Below are positions 1 through 8,409 of a stretch of DNA of 64,000 bases, one piece after another. How positions within the stretch are numbered: the stretch's first letter is position 1; each line of letters begins with the position of its first letter. The stretch comes from Micromonospora rifamycinica (GTDB lineage: Bacteria; Actinomycetota; Actinomycetes; Mycobacteriales; Micromonosporaceae). A program made the position numbers and the translations under genes. Under the pieces are notes generated by a model, which did no database searches, was not told the DNA's origin, and worked only from the letters and a program-made list of their open reading frames with translations. The stretch spans positions 1,922,001 through 1,986,000 of the forward strand of contig NZ_LT607752.1 of the NCBI RefSeq assembly GCF_900090265.1. Direction: 5' to 3'.

Positions 1-2
1 TC

Positions 3-1523
3 GGCGGGCGCGGCCTCGCCGTGGGCTACCTGGGCGACGAGGAGTTGACCGCCGCGTCGTTCCTGGTGCACCCGCGGCAGCAGGAACGGATCTACCGCAC
101 GGGTGACTGGGCCCGCTACTGGCCCGACGGCACGCTGGAGTTCCTCGGCCGGGAGGACCCGCAGGTCAAGGTCAACGGCTTCCGGGTGGAGCTCGGCGAG
201 ATCGAGGCCGCGCTGCTGGCGCACCCGGCGGTCAGCGACGCGGCCGTGGTCACCCGTACCGACGGCCGAGCCGTGTCGCTCGTCGCCTTCGTGGCCTCGC
301 CGGAACCGGCCGGCGAGTTGGTCCCGCAGCTGACCGAACACCTGACGTCCCGCCTGCCGGGCTACATGGTGCCGCGCAGCATCGACGTGGGGCAGCGACT
401 GCCGCTGACCGCCAACGGCAAGGTCGACCGGCGGGAGCTGGCCGAGCGGGCGGCCGGCGTGGGGGCGGCCCCGCAGGTCGGCGACGACGCGCCCCGCACC
501 GACACCGAGCGGAGCCTGGCCACGGTGTGGCAGGAGCTGCTGGAGGTGCCGGAGGTCGGCCGTTCCGTCGGCTTCTTCGCCTACGGTGGCAGCTCGCTGT
601 TGGCGGCCCGCCTGATGAACCGCATCGAGCAGGAGTTCGGGCGGCGGTTGCCGCTGGCCACGCTCTACACCTCGGGCACCGTCGCCGAGCTCGCCGCCGT
701 CCTCGACGCCGCCTGCCGCCCGGAGCCGACGCGCAGCCTGGTCGTCCTCTCCGACGACGGGCAGCGTCCGCTGGTCCTGGTGCATCCGGTCGGCGGTGAC
801 CTGCTGTGCTACCGCCCCCTGGTCGCCGAGCTGGGCGAGCGGTACCGGGTGCTGGGCCTGACCGCGCCGTCCCCGCCGCAGCCGGGGGTGACCATCGAGG
901 AGCTGGCCACCCGCTATCTCGCGGAGCTCACTGCGGAGCTGGGCGACGAGCCGCCGGACCGGCCGCTCCGGTTGGCCGGCTGGTCGCTGGGCGGCGTGGT
1001 GGCGTACGAGATGGCACGGCAGTTGCACCGGCAGGGCCGGCGGTGCGCGGTGCTGCTCATCGACCCGTGGGTGGGCTGCGGCGGCCACCGCACCGTCGAC
1101 GACGCGTCCCTCGTCAGGGCGTTCCTGCACAACCTGGTCGGCACGCCGGTGGAGGTGGCCAGCGATCCGTGCGCCCCGAACGCCGCCCTGGAGACGCTCC
1201 GCCGGACGTGGGCCTCGCCGCCCCCGCAGCTCAAGGAGCTCACCGCCTGGTCGTACGCCGAGCTGCAGGCGATGTACGGGGTGTTCGAGGCCAACACCCG
1301 GGCGCTGCTGCGGTACTCCATCGTCGCCGAGGAGGGGGTGGAGGTGGACGTGGTGGAGGCGTCACGGGGGCTCGTCGGCCCGGCGTCGGGTTACCTGTCG
1401 CCGCTGCGGCACGCCGCCGCCCAGCTCCCGGTCCGGCTGCACATGCTGGAGGCCGACCACTTCACCGTGGTCGACGGGGAACACGCCGGGGCGGTGGCCC
1501 GGTTGATCGACGACATGCGGTGA
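3..1523 (+). CDS. NRPS C-terminal part: A (end)-T-TE, 5' truncated by window
   Basis: The frame is open from base 3, so the gene begins outside the window. What remains is the end of an adenylation domain (YRTGDWARYWPDG, the VNGFRVELGEIE core and LTANGKVDRREL), a carrier domain with its pantetheine serine in GGSSLLAARL (about residue 198 of the visible part), and a thioesterase with nucleophile motif GWSLGG, an aspartate in LLIDPW and a late histidine in EADHFTVV. The TE looks catalytically complete, unlike the C-terminal domain of the NRPS at 14558-19681. It would load one amino acid and release the chain by hydrolysis or cyclization. Substrate cannot be read because the pocket residues lie upstream. 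It is transcribed rightward, away from the main NRPS operon, so its order relative to that assembly line is unknown. Confidence 0.95.
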   Translation, partial: GGRGLAVGYLGDEELTAASFLVHPRQQERIYRTGDWARYWPDGTLEFLGREDPQVKVNGFRVELGEIEAALLAHPAVSDAAVVTRTDGRAVSLVAFVASPEPAGELVPQLTEHLTSRLPGYMVPRSIDVGQRLPLTANGKVDRRELAERAAGVGAAPQVGDDAPRTDTERSLATVWQELLEVPEVGRSVGFFAYGGSSLLAARLMNRIEQEFGRRLPLATLYTSGTVAELAAVLDAACRPEPTRSLVVLSDDGQRPLVLVHPVGGDLLCYRPLVAELGERYRVLGLTAPSPPQPGVTIEELATRYLAELTAELGDEPPDRPLRLAGWSLGGVVAYEMARQLHRQGRRCAVLLIDPWVGCGGHRTVDDASLVRAFLHNLVGTPVEVASDPCAPNAALETLRRTWASPPPQLKELTAWSYAELQAMYGVFEANTRALLRYSIVAEEGVEVDVVEASRGLVGPASGYLSPLRHAAAQLPVRLHMLEADHFTVVDGEHAGAVARLIDDMR

Positions 1524-1525
1524 CC

Positions 1526-1571
1526 GGTCCGGGCCCGCGACGCCGGTCGTACGCGTCGCGGGCACCGGACC
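1526..1571. terminator. Bidirectional terminator hairpin
   Basis: A near-perfect GC-rich inverted repeat (arms 1526-1542 and 1554-1571, one bulge) lies between two convergent genes, 3 bases after the NRPS stop codon. There is no T-run, as is usual in actinomycetes. Confidence 0.7.
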
Positions 1572-1631
1572 GCCGGTGCGGCGGCGGATCCGTCCGCCCG
1601 TCGCCCGGTCGGCGGGGTGCCGCCGGGGGGG

Positions 1632-2648
1632 TCAGGCGGTGGTCGTGAAGGCGGTGCGCAGGGCGTCGCGGATGCCCGGGCGGGAGCCGAAGACCAGCAG
1701 GAAGGTCGCCTCGCGGACCAGCCGCTGGGCGTGCTCGTCGAGCAGGACGGCGCGGCTGCCGGCGGTCACGGCGAGGTTCGCGCTGGCCCGCAGCGCCAGC
1801 TCCGAGGCGGCGGCCCGGGCGGCCGGCATGGTCCCGGGGTCGGCCGTGTCGAGACCGTCGCGGGCGGCGTCGAGCTGCGGGCGCAACGTCGGCTCGTCGG
1901 CCAGCTCGATCGCCCGGTCGGCGACGCCGAGCGCGAGCGAGCCGTTGAAGCGCAGCGTCGCCGGATCCCGCTGCCGCCACGCCTCCAGCGGCATCTGGTT
2001 GGTGACCCGGTCGGCGGGTACGAAGTGCTCGGTGAAGGAGACCGTCACGGTGCTGCTGGCGTTCACCGCCGACATCCGCAGCGGCTCGACGGTGAGGGTG
2101 TCGCTGCTCGCGGCGTCCACCAGCGCGAACACCAGGGTGTCGTCGGGCTGCCGGGCCGCCACGTAGATCGTGTCGACCAGCCCCCAGCCGCTCACCCAGG
2201 GCGCGTCGCCGGTGAACAGGAAGCCGCCGTCGACCGGTGTGGCCGACAGCGCCGCCGGGCCGGGCCGGACCGCCGCGCCGATCGCCAGCCCGGCCCGGCG
2301 GCGGCCGGTGGCCAGCGGCTCAAGCCAGGCCTCCCGGAGCGCGGCGTTGCCGGTGTTGGCCGCCGCCATCACCGCGTTGTGGTGCTGTGCCCAGAGGAAC
2401 GTGGTGGTGAGGCAGCCGCTGGCGAGGGTCTCGATGGCCCGGCACACGGCGGGGAAGCCCGGCAGGTCGAGGCGGTTGAACTCGGGTGGCGCGGCCAGTC
2501 CGTAGAAGCCGCGCTCGGCGAGCAGGTCCAGGTGGGACAGGGGGACACGGTCGGCGCTGTCGACCGCCAGCGCGGCCGGGAAGAACACCTCGTCGGCGAT
2601 CTCGCGTGCCTGTCGCAGGCTGGTGGACTCGTCGGTCGAAACGGTCAT
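1632..2648 (-). CDS. Acyl-CoA dehydrogenase-fold flavoprotein (type 2)
   Basis: A 338-residue flavoprotein of acyl-CoA dehydrogenase fold. The N-terminal helical part (LDLLAERGFYGLAAPPEF), the middle beta domain (GDAPWVSGWGLVDTIYVAA) and the C-terminal helical bundle are all present. It lacks the usual C-terminal GGTSEI segment with catalytic glutamate, which suggests a group D flavin monooxygenase or an atypical dehydrogenase rather than classical beta-oxidation. It is the closest match in the window to the protein at 35835-36971. The ATG at 2648 is chosen because GGAGGG stands just upstream; the open frame to 2906 runs through the promoter region. It is divergent from the VOC gene at 2854. 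Likely tailors a carrier-bound intermediate of the NRPS product; the substrate is unknown. Confidence 0.8.
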   Translation of the reverse strand: MTVSTDESTSLRQAREIADEVFFPAALAVDSADRVPLSHLDLLAERGFYGLAAPPEFNRLDLPGFPAVCRAIETLASGCLTTTFLWAQHHNAVMAAANTGNAALREAWLEPLATGRRRAGLAIGAAVRPGPAALSATPVDGGFLFTGDAPWVSGWGLVDTIYVAARQPDDTLVFALVDAASSDTLTVEPLRMSAVNASSTVTVSFTEHFVPADRVTNQMPLEAWRQRDPATLRFNGSLALGVADRAIELADEPTLRPQLDAARDGLDTADPGTMPAARAAASELALRASANLAVTAGSRAVLLDEHAQRLVREATFLLVFGSRPGIRDALRTAFTTTA

Positions 2649-2853
2649 TGCGGTGCCCTCCGTTCGCGTGGCCCCGGGGGGCCGGTGGTGCGGGCCGACG
2701 GGCCGGGTGGCCGCGGCGGCTACCACGGTGGCCGGTCGGTCGACCACCGGTACTCGTCTTTGCAAGTATCCTGGCGTGTCTGTCAAAGACGAGGCAGCGC
2801 CCCCTATGATGCTAGGACATCTCCCCTGACAGATCACCCATCCGGAGGGCACC
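2649..2853. promoter_or_regulatory. Divergent promoter region with 10-bp inverted repeat
   Basis: This 205-bp region separates two divergent genes. It holds a perfect inverted repeat, CTCGTCTTTG at 2753-2762 and CAAAGACGAG at 2784-2793, with centres 31 bp apart (about three helical turns). The half-site resembles sequences before several other genes of the cluster (26315, 27583, 30948, 39236). GTCTTTGCAAGTATCC at 2756-2771 matches 39217-39232 at 13 of 16 positions. A GGAGGG ribosome site at 2844-2849 serves the rightward gene. Function as an operator is inference. Confidence 0.5.
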
Positions 2854-3207
2854 GTGGCAGGAGAACCGTCGTTCATCGAGTTTGCCGTTCCGGTTCCGGA
2901 ACGCACCCGGGACTTCTACGAGGCGCTGTTCGGCTGGAAGTTCACGATGCTCACCCACGGGTCGTACATCGAGATGCCGGGCGCACCCGCGGGCCTGGAG
3001 GCCGGCTCCCACCCGGACACCGACCCCCCGCACATCATCGTCTACTTCGCTGTGGACGACCTGGCCGCGGCCGTCGAGCGGGTCAAGGAGCTGGGCGGCG
3101 AGGTGGGACCGCTGCGGCCGCCGAGCCCCCAGTACGGCGCGTTCGCCGAGTGCCGCGACAGCCAGGGCGTCGCCTTCGGTCTGCGGGAACGACCCAAGGC
3201 CGACTGA
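2854..3207 (+). CDS. VOC (glyoxalase/bleomycin-resistance fold) protein
   Basis: A 117-residue single-module vicinal oxygen chelate protein starting at GTG 2854 (GGAGGG 4 bases upstream). The fold is recognisable from the opening strand FIEFAVPVPERTRDFYEALF, typical of the family, then IVYFAVDDLAAAVERVKELGG and the closing FAECRDSQGVAFGLRE. Members either catalyse metal-dependent reactions on small molecules or bind and sequester antibiotics. In this biosynthetic setting either a ring-forming/isomerising enzyme or a self-resistance binding protein is possible; the sequence does not decide. A second, unrelated VOC protein lies at 27137-27562. Confidence 0.85.
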   Translation: MAGEPSFIEFAVPVPERTRDFYEALFGWKFTMLTHGSYIEMPGAPAGLEAGSHPDTDPPHIIVYFAVDDLAAAVERVKELGGEVGPLRPPSPQYGAFAECRDSQGVAFGLRERPKAD

Positions 3208-3212
3208 CCGAC

Positions 3213-3258
3213 GATCGCGGTGGTGGTCGACGGCGTGCCGTCGACCACCACCGCGGTC
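3213..3258. terminator. Strong hairpin terminator, 17-bp perfect stem
   Basis: Arms 3217-3233 and 3238-3254 are perfectly complementary around a CGTG loop and extend outward by a further pair or two. It follows the VOC stop codon by a few bases and lies between convergent genes. Confidence 0.8.
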
Positions 3259-3283
3259 ACGCCGGACCGGGACGGAACCCGGC

Positions 3284-3388
3284 GGCGATCCAGCCCGGGA
3301 CGCGGACCCGGCCCGGGACGCGGACCCGGCGGCGATCCAGCCCGGGACGCGGACCCGGCGGCGATCCAGCCCGGGACGCGGACCCGGC
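3284..3388. repeat. Short GC-rich tandem repeat, 29-bp unit
   Basis: A 29-bp unit beginning GGCGATCCAGCCCGGGACGC occurs at 3284, 3331 and 3360. Between the first and second copies an extra 18-bp half-unit (CCCGGGACGCGGACCCGG) is inserted. It lies in the convergent intergenic space between a VOC gene and a condensation-domain gene and is not coding. Probably a replication-slippage minisatellite; it might also add to termination. Confidence 0.8.
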
Positions 3389-3418
3389 GAACCGGGCCAC
3401 CGCCGGCCCGAGGGCCAC

Positions 3419-4684
3419 TCAGGACGGCGGGAGCTGCGGGTCGGCCACGACCGCCGCGGCCAGTTCCACGTAGTCCTTGACCAGCCGCCGGGCCCAGTCC
3501 GGGGTGAACCGGTCCCGGTCGCACATGAGGACGGCGGTGAGGGTGTCCTGCTGGGGCACGACGACGAACTCCAGCGCGAACCGGCTGCGCTCCAGCTGCG
3601 CCTCCAGGTCGTCCAGCTCGTCGCCGCTCATGTCGGCCCTCGGTACGAACGACCCGAGCAGCTGGAACATGACGTCGTCGGTGCGGCCCTCCCCGGTCAC
3701 CGTCCCCGGCGGCAGCAACTGGGCCGGCAGCTCCTGGTGGCGCAGCCCCTCCATCACCATGTTGCGCACCTGCCGCAGCAGGTCGGTGAACGGCTCGTCG
3801 GCGGTCACCCGACCGCGCAGCAGCACCATGGAGACGAAGAAACCGACGGTGTCGCGGACCTCCGGGCGGCTGCGGTTGGCGAACAGCGAGGCCACCGTCA
3901 GGTCGCACTGGCCGGTGGCCCGGTGCAGCACCAGGTAGAACAGGGCGAGCATCACCGGGAAGACGGTGGTGCGCTGCCGGCGGGCGAGCTGGTGCAGCCC
4001 CTGGGTGACGTGCGGGTCGATGGTCAGCTCCACCGAGACCCAGGCCGGCTCGTCGGCGCCCCGGGGGACCTCGGCGCGCTCGGGCAGCCCGACCAGCCGC
4101 GCCCCGTCGAGCTGCCCCCGCCAGTGGTCGAACAGCGCCGCCGCGTCCGGCCCGGAGATCCGTTCCCGCTGCCAGGCCGCCCAGGTGGCGTACTGCCAGC
4201 CGACCTCCGGCAGTTCCTCGCCCGCGTAGAGCGCGCGGAGGTCGCGGGAGAGCAGCGCGTTGGACCAGTCGTCGCTGACGTAGTGGTGCATGGTCAGCAC
4301 GAAGACGTGGTGTTCGGGGCCCACGGTGATCAGCGTGGGCCGGGTGGGCCACACGGCGAAGTCCACCGCGGTGGACAACTCGGTCACCAGGTGCTCGCGG
4401 GCGGCCCGCCGGGGGTCGGCGTGCCCCGAGACGTCCACCTGCCGCAGTTCGACAGGTCGCGGCGGGTTGACCACCTGGACCAGCTGGCGGCGGCGGGCGA
4501 CGAACGTCGTGCGCAGCGACTCGTGCCGCTCGTGCAACCGGTCCACCGCGCGGCGCAGGGCGACGACGTCGCAGTCGCCGCGCAGGTGCCACACCACCTG
4601 CTCGTTGAGTGAGTGCTGCTGCCCCCGGTAGTGGTCCATCAGCCACAGGAGGCGTTGACCAACCGAAGCCGGTTCCTCTCGCAT
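3419..4684 (-). CDS. Free-standing NRPS condensation-domain protein
   Basis: A 421-residue stand-alone condensation (C) domain with no attached carrier or adenylation domain. The catalytic motif HHYVSDDWS (the HHxxxDG site, with D in place of G) is intact near residue 150, and later core motifs such as SLFANRSRPEVRDTVGFF are present. Stand-alone C domains join two separately carrier-bound partners, or use a free amine or alcohol as acceptor to release a chain. A paralogue at 31002-32318 shares the FANRSRPEVRDTVG block, so the cluster has two such catalysts. It begins at ATG 4684, divergent from the P450 gene at 4841. Which carrier proteins it uses is unknown; the free ACP at 34224 and the cut-off A-T-TE protein are candidates. 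Confidence 0.88.
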   Translation of the reverse strand: MREEPASVGQRLLWLMDHYRGQQHSLNEQVVWHLRGDCDVVALRRAVDRLHERHESLRTTFVARRRQLVQVVNPPRPVELRQVDVSGHADPRRAAREHLVTELSTAVDFAVWPTRPTLITVGPEHHVFVLTMHHYVSDDWSNALLSRDLRALYAGEELPEVGWQYATWAAWQRERISGPDAAALFDHWRGQLDGARLVGLPERAEVPRGADEPAWVSVELTIDPHVTQGLHQLARRQRTTVFPVMLALFYLVLHRATGQCDLTVASLFANRSRPEVRDTVGFFVSMVLLRGRVTADEPFTDLLRQVRNMVMEGLRHQELPAQLLPPGTVTGEGRTDDVMFQLLGSFVPRADMSGDELDDLEAQLERSRFALEFVVVPQQDTLTAVLMCDRDRFTPDWARRLVKDYVELAAAVVADPQLPPS

Positions 4685-4840
4685 GCCGGCGACGCTACCC
4701 CAGCGGACGCGTCGTTACGAGTATTCTGAAGATACTTCGACAGTCTCCGCAAACACTCCTTGACACGAGTTTTGCGGAGCCCGAATAATCGGCGGCGGAC
4801 GGGGGCGTGCACGCCGTACCGGTCCCGTCGGGAGGCCCCT
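4685..4840. promoter_or_regulatory. Divergent promoter with 9-bp inverted repeat
   Basis: The region contains a perfect inverted repeat, CTCCGCAAA (4745-4753) and TTTGCGGAG (4771-4779), flanking a TTGACA box at 4759-4764. GAATAA at 4783-4788 fits a -10 element with an 18-bp spacer, which would drive the P450 operon. A repressor bound to the repeat would cover the -35 box. GGAGG at 4831-4835 is the ribosome site of the P450 gene. Confidence 0.55.
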
Positions 4841-6040
4841 ATGACAGCCGTTCGCGCGCCACGGCTCAGCTTCGACGTCTCGGATCCGCAGCTGCTGGCC
4901 GACCCGTTCCCCACCTACGAGCGGCTGCGCCGCACCGGCGCGGTGCTGGCCAACGGGCCGGGGCAGTGGGTGGTACCCGGCTACCGCGAGGTGGCCGCCC
5001 TGCTCAAGGACCAGCGGCTGACCAAGACGCTACCCGAGCAGTACTACCGTTTCACCGTCGGGGATCCGGAACTCAGCGGCTTCCTGTCCGGGCAGAACCT
5101 CGGCCAGCGCAACCGGCTCGCCAGCCGGGTCCTGGTCAGCTCGTTCAGCCCCGGCCTGGTCCGACGGCTCGGCGAGCACATGACCTCGATCGTGGACGAC
5201 CTGCTCGAACCCGTCCTGGCGGCGGGCCGGACGGATCTGGTCGCCGACCTCGCGCTGCCCTTCCCGCTGACGGTCATCTGCGACCTGCTCGGGGTGCCGC
5301 CGGCCGACCGGTCCCTGCTGTGGCCGCACGCGGCACAGCTGGTGCGGGCCTTCAGCGACGTCGCGTTCGACGGCGACCGCGACACCAGCGAGGCGGTCCG
5401 CTCGTTGCGGTGGCTGCGGGCGTACCTCGGCGACCTCGTCGAGGACGGCCCCGGCGGCGACAACCTGCTGACCCGGATGGCCACCACCGAGGCGGACGGG
5501 CAGCGGCTGCGCCGCGAGGAGATCGTCGACAACGCCATCACGGTCTTCTACGCCGGTTTCGAGACGTCGATGGGCATGATCACCAACGGCATCGTCGCCC
5601 TGCTGGAGCACCGTGACCAGCTGGCCCGGCTCCGGGCGGGCGAGGTCGACACCGCCACCGCCGTCGAGGAGATGCTGCGTTACGAGGCGCCGATCCAGGT
5701 GACCATGCGCAGCCCGCTCGAACCGGTGGAGGTGGCCGGGCGGGTCGTCCGCCCCGGTCGGGTGCTCTACCTGCTGGTCGGGTCCGCGAACCGGGATCCC
5801 GGGCAGTTCCCCGAGCCGGACCGCTTCGACGTCGGCCGCCGGCCCAACCAGCACCTGAGCTTCGGCGCCGGCGTGTACCACTGCCTGGGCGCCGCCCTGG
5901 CCCGCGCCGAGGGCGTCGCCGTGTTCGACCGGCTGCTGCGGCGCACCAGCGCGATCGAGTTCGACGGCGAACCGGTGCGCCGGCCGCGCTTCAACTTCCG
6001 CACGTACGACCGGGTGCCGCTCGTGGTGCGCCCGGCGTGA
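4841..6040 (+). CDS. Cytochrome P450
   Basis: A 399-residue bacterial class I P450. The I-helix oxygen-binding motif AGFETS, the K-helix ExxR in EEMLRYEAP, and the heme-cysteine loop FGAGVYHCLG are all present. It starts at ATG 4841, 5 bases after GGAGG. It is first in a rightward operon with a two-subunit acyl-CoA dehydrogenase, a YjbR-like protein, an O-methyltransferase and an acyl-AMP ligase. It probably hydroxylates or desaturates the acyl or heterocyclic part of the product. It resembles the second P450 at 27626-28831 (both have EAPIQ after ExxR) and the two may be old paralogues. No dedicated ferredoxin is encoded nearby, so electrons must come from housekeeping partners. Confidence 0.95.
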   Translation: MTAVRAPRLSFDVSDPQLLADPFPTYERLRRTGAVLANGPGQWVVPGYREVAALLKDQRLTKTLPEQYYRFTVGDPELSGFLSGQNLGQRNRLASRVLVSSFSPGLVRRLGEHMTSIVDDLLEPVLAAGRTDLVADLALPFPLTVICDLLGVPPADRSLLWPHAAQLVRAFSDVAFDGDRDTSEAVRSLRWLRAYLGDLVEDGPGGDNLLTRMATTEADGQRLRREEIVDNAITVFYAGFETSMGMITNGIVALLEHRDQLARLRAGEVDTATAVEEMLRYEAPIQVTMRSPLEPVEVAGRVVRPGRVLYLLVGSANRDPGQFPEPDRFDVGRRPNQHLSFGAGVYHCLGAALARAEGVAVFDRLLRRTSAIEFDGEPVRRPRFNFRTYDRVPLVVRPA

Positions 6041-6089
6041 CGGCGACCAGCAGGCGGGGCCGGACCCGCACCAGGAAGCGAGGACCGCG

Positions 6090-7247
6090 GTGAATCTGCA
6101 CGACGACCCGGCCGAGGCCGCGTTCCGCGCGGGGCTGCGCGACTGGCTCCGGTCCCGGCTGCCGGACGACGACCCGTCCCGGTCGTGGAGCACCGACGAG
6201 CTGCGCGCGTGGAGCCGCGACCTGGCCGAGGCGGGCTACGCCGGCATCACCTGGCCCCGGGAGTACGGCGGCCGCGGGCTCAGCGCCACCTACCAGGCCA
6301 TTTTCGTCGAGGAGACCGCCCGTGCGGGGGCGCCGGACCACATCAACATCATCGGCATGAACATGGTCGGTCCGACGCTCATCGCCCACGGCACCGACGC
6401 GCAGAAGTCGCGGTACCTGCCCGGCATCCTGTCCGGTCGTACCCTGTTCTGTCAGGGGTTCTCCGAGCCGGAGGCCGGCTCGGACCTGGCGGCGGTCCGC
6501 ACCGCCGCCCGGCGGGCGGAACCGGACGGCTACCTGCTCGACGGGGAGAAGGTCTGGTCGTCCTACGCCCACCTGGCCGACCACTGCCTGCTGCTGGCCC
6601 GCACCGGCCCCGCCGAACCGAAGCACCGGGGACTGACCTGCTTCCTGCTGGACATGCGGGCGCCCGGGGTGAAGGTGTCGCCCCTGCGGCAGCTCAACGG
6701 CGACACCGACTTCAACCAGATCGTCCTGGTCGACGCGCCGGTCGGTGACGCCGACGTGGTGGGCGAGGTGGGCCGGGGCTGGTCGGTGGCGCTGTCCACG
6801 CTGGCCCACGAGCGGGGCACCTTCGGGATCACCCTCACCGCCCGGTTGGTCGCCCAGTTCGACCGGTTGCTGCGCCTGGTGCGCGAGGCCGACGCCGCGG
6901 GCGACCCGGCGGTACGCCGCGAGCTGGCCGTGCTGCACGCGCGCCTGCAGGGGCTGCGGTACACCGGCTACCGGTCGCTGGCCACGCTGCGCCGCTCCGG
7001 CGAGCCCGGCGCCGAGGCGTCGATCCTCAAGCTCGAATGGTCGCTGCTGCACCAGCGGGTCTGCGCGCTCGCGCTGCGGGTCCAGGGTCCGGCCGCGCTG
7101 CTCGACGGCGCGGACGCCGCCTGGCAGGGGTACTGGCAGCGGCAGCGGCTGCGCAGCAGGGCGAACACGATCGAGGGTGGCACCTCCGAGATCCTCCGCG
7201 GGATCGTCGCCGAGCGCGTGCTGGGCCTGCCCAGATCCCGCCAGTGA
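6090..7247 (+). CDS. Acyl-CoA dehydrogenase, catalytic subunit
   Basis: A 385-residue acyl-CoA dehydrogenase starting at GTG 6090. FAD- and substrate-binding stretches (FCQGFSEPEAGSDLAAVRT, GEKVWSSYAHLADHCLLL) and the C-terminal ANTIEGGTSEILRGIVAERV block are canonical. It is followed after 30 bases by a second, sequence-divergent acyl-CoA dehydrogenase gene. Adjacent unequal pairs of this kind in actinobacteria form alpha2beta2 enzymes that share FAD between subunits, as in steroid side-chain degradation. It should introduce an alpha,beta double bond into an acyl thioester, here probably made by the neighbouring acyl-AMP ligase. Confidence 0.93.
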   Translation: MNLHDDPAEAAFRAGLRDWLRSRLPDDDPSRSWSTDELRAWSRDLAEAGYAGITWPREYGGRGLSATYQAIFVEETARAGAPDHINIIGMNMVGPTLIAHGTDAQKSRYLPGILSGRTLFCQGFSEPEAGSDLAAVRTAARRAEPDGYLLDGEKVWSSYAHLADHCLLLARTGPAEPKHRGLTCFLLDMRAPGVKVSPLRQLNGDTDFNQIVLVDAPVGDADVVGEVGRGWSVALSTLAHERGTFGITLTARLVAQFDRLLRLVREADAAGDPAVRRELAVLHARLQGLRYTGYRSLATLRRSGEPGAEASILKLEWSLLHQRVCALALRVQGPAALLDGADAAWQGYWQRQRLRSRANTIEGGTSEILRGIVAERVLGLPRSRQ

Positions 7248-7277
7248 CCACCGGCCCGCGACGACACGGAGAAGACC

Positions 7278-8375
7278 ATGGACTTTGCCCTCACCGATGA
7301 GCAGCAGGAGATCCGGCGGGCCGCGCGGGACCACCTCGAGCGGCGGTATCCGGCCTCGCGGGTGTGCGCCCTGGCGGAGTGCCCCGGCGGGAGCGAGGCG
7401 GGGGCCTGGCCGGAGCTGACCCGGCAGGGCTGGCTGGACGACGACCTCGGCATGGTCGAGCTGACGCTGCTGGCCGAGGAGAGCGGGCGGTGCCTGCACC
7501 CGACGCCGTGGTGGACGACCGTCGCCCTGGCCGCGCCGTACCTGCGGGCCGCCGGGGAGCCGCTGAGCCTGCCGGCGACCGTCGCCGACGGCGCCCCGGA
7601 GGGTGCCGCGCCTACCGGCGCGGGGACGGTGCACGCCACCCGGTCGCGGCAGGGCTGGCTGCTCACCGGGCAGGTGCCGGCGGTGCCCCAGGCGGGGGCG
7701 GTGCGCTGTGTGGTGGTCCGCGCCCACACCGACGAGGGACCGGCCGTCTTCGCCTGCGACACCGGGTCGACCGGGCTGGTCGTGCAGGAGCTGTCCACCC
7801 TGGACACGCTGCGTCGGATGGCCCGGCTCCGGTGGGACGACACCCCGGCCCGGCTGCTCGTCGAGCCGGCCGACACCCCGCGGGTGGCCCGCCTGGCCCG
7901 GCTGCGCGGCGGGGTGCTGCTGGCCGCCGAGGCGGTCGGGGTCGCGGCGGGCGCACTGGAGATGGCGGTCGCCCACGCCCGGCTGCGGGAGCAGTTCGGG
8001 CGGCCGATCGGCAGCTTCCAGGCCGTCGCGCACCAGCTGACCGACGCGTACGTCGACACCGAGTCGGCCCGGTCGCTGGCGTACCGGGCGGCCTGGCTGG
8101 TAGGGGACGAGGCGTCCCCGGCGGGCGCGCAGGCGGTCGACGAGGCGGTGCTGGTGGCGCGCGGCGCGGCCGTCCGCACCTGCGAGACCGCCGTCCAGGT
8201 CACCGGCGGGATGGGGGTGACGTGGGAGTTCCCGCTGCACCGCTGGTTGCGCCGCGCGCTGTGGCTGGAGGCCTTCCCGGGGTTCGGCGACGATCCGCAC
8301 GACCGGGTGGCCGAACGGCTGCTCCGGCCCGACGATCCGGGCGAGTTCACCCCGACCACGCCCGAGGGGCGCTAG
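7278..8375 (+). CDS. Acyl-CoA dehydrogenase, partner subunit
   Basis: A 365-residue protein of acyl-CoA dehydrogenase fold. It opens with MDFALTDEQQEIRRAARDHL and contains the FAD-contact segment LREQFGRPIGSFQAVAHQL and VQVTGGMGVTWEFPLHRWLRRA. The middle domain is short and diverged, and the GGTSEI tail is missing, as expected of the non-catalytic half of a heteromeric enzyme. It is translated immediately after the catalytic-type partner at 6090. Both subunits are probably needed for activity. The flavin contacts are inferred from family patterns. Confidence 0.9.
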   Translation: MDFALTDEQQEIRRAARDHLERRYPASRVCALAECPGGSEAGAWPELTRQGWLDDDLGMVELTLLAEESGRCLHPTPWWTTVALAAPYLRAAGEPLSLPATVADGAPEGAAPTGAGTVHATRSRQGWLLTGQVPAVPQAGAVRCVVVRAHTDEGPAVFACDTGSTGLVVQELSTLDTLRRMARLRWDDTPARLLVEPADTPRVARLARLRGGVLLAAEAVGVAAGALEMAVAHARLREQFGRPIGSFQAVAHQLTDAYVDTESARSLAYRAAWLVGDEASPAGAQAVDEAVLVARGAAVRTCETAVQVTGGMGVTWEFPLHRWLRRALWLEAFPGFGDDPHDRVAERLLRPDDPGEFTPTTPEGR

Positions 8376-8409
8376 CGTGACGCCTTCCATCGACGACGAG
8401 GAGTCCGCA

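Noticed and set aside
3284..3388. Possible CRISPR array from regularly spaced repeats
   Set aside because: Repeats are directly adjacent with no unique spacers, and no cas genes are present.
1617..3473. Rightward open frame spanning an acyl-CoA dehydrogenase gene and a VOC gene
   Set aside because: Composition is repetitive Gly/Arg/Pro, with no conserved motifs; the real genes lie in other frames.
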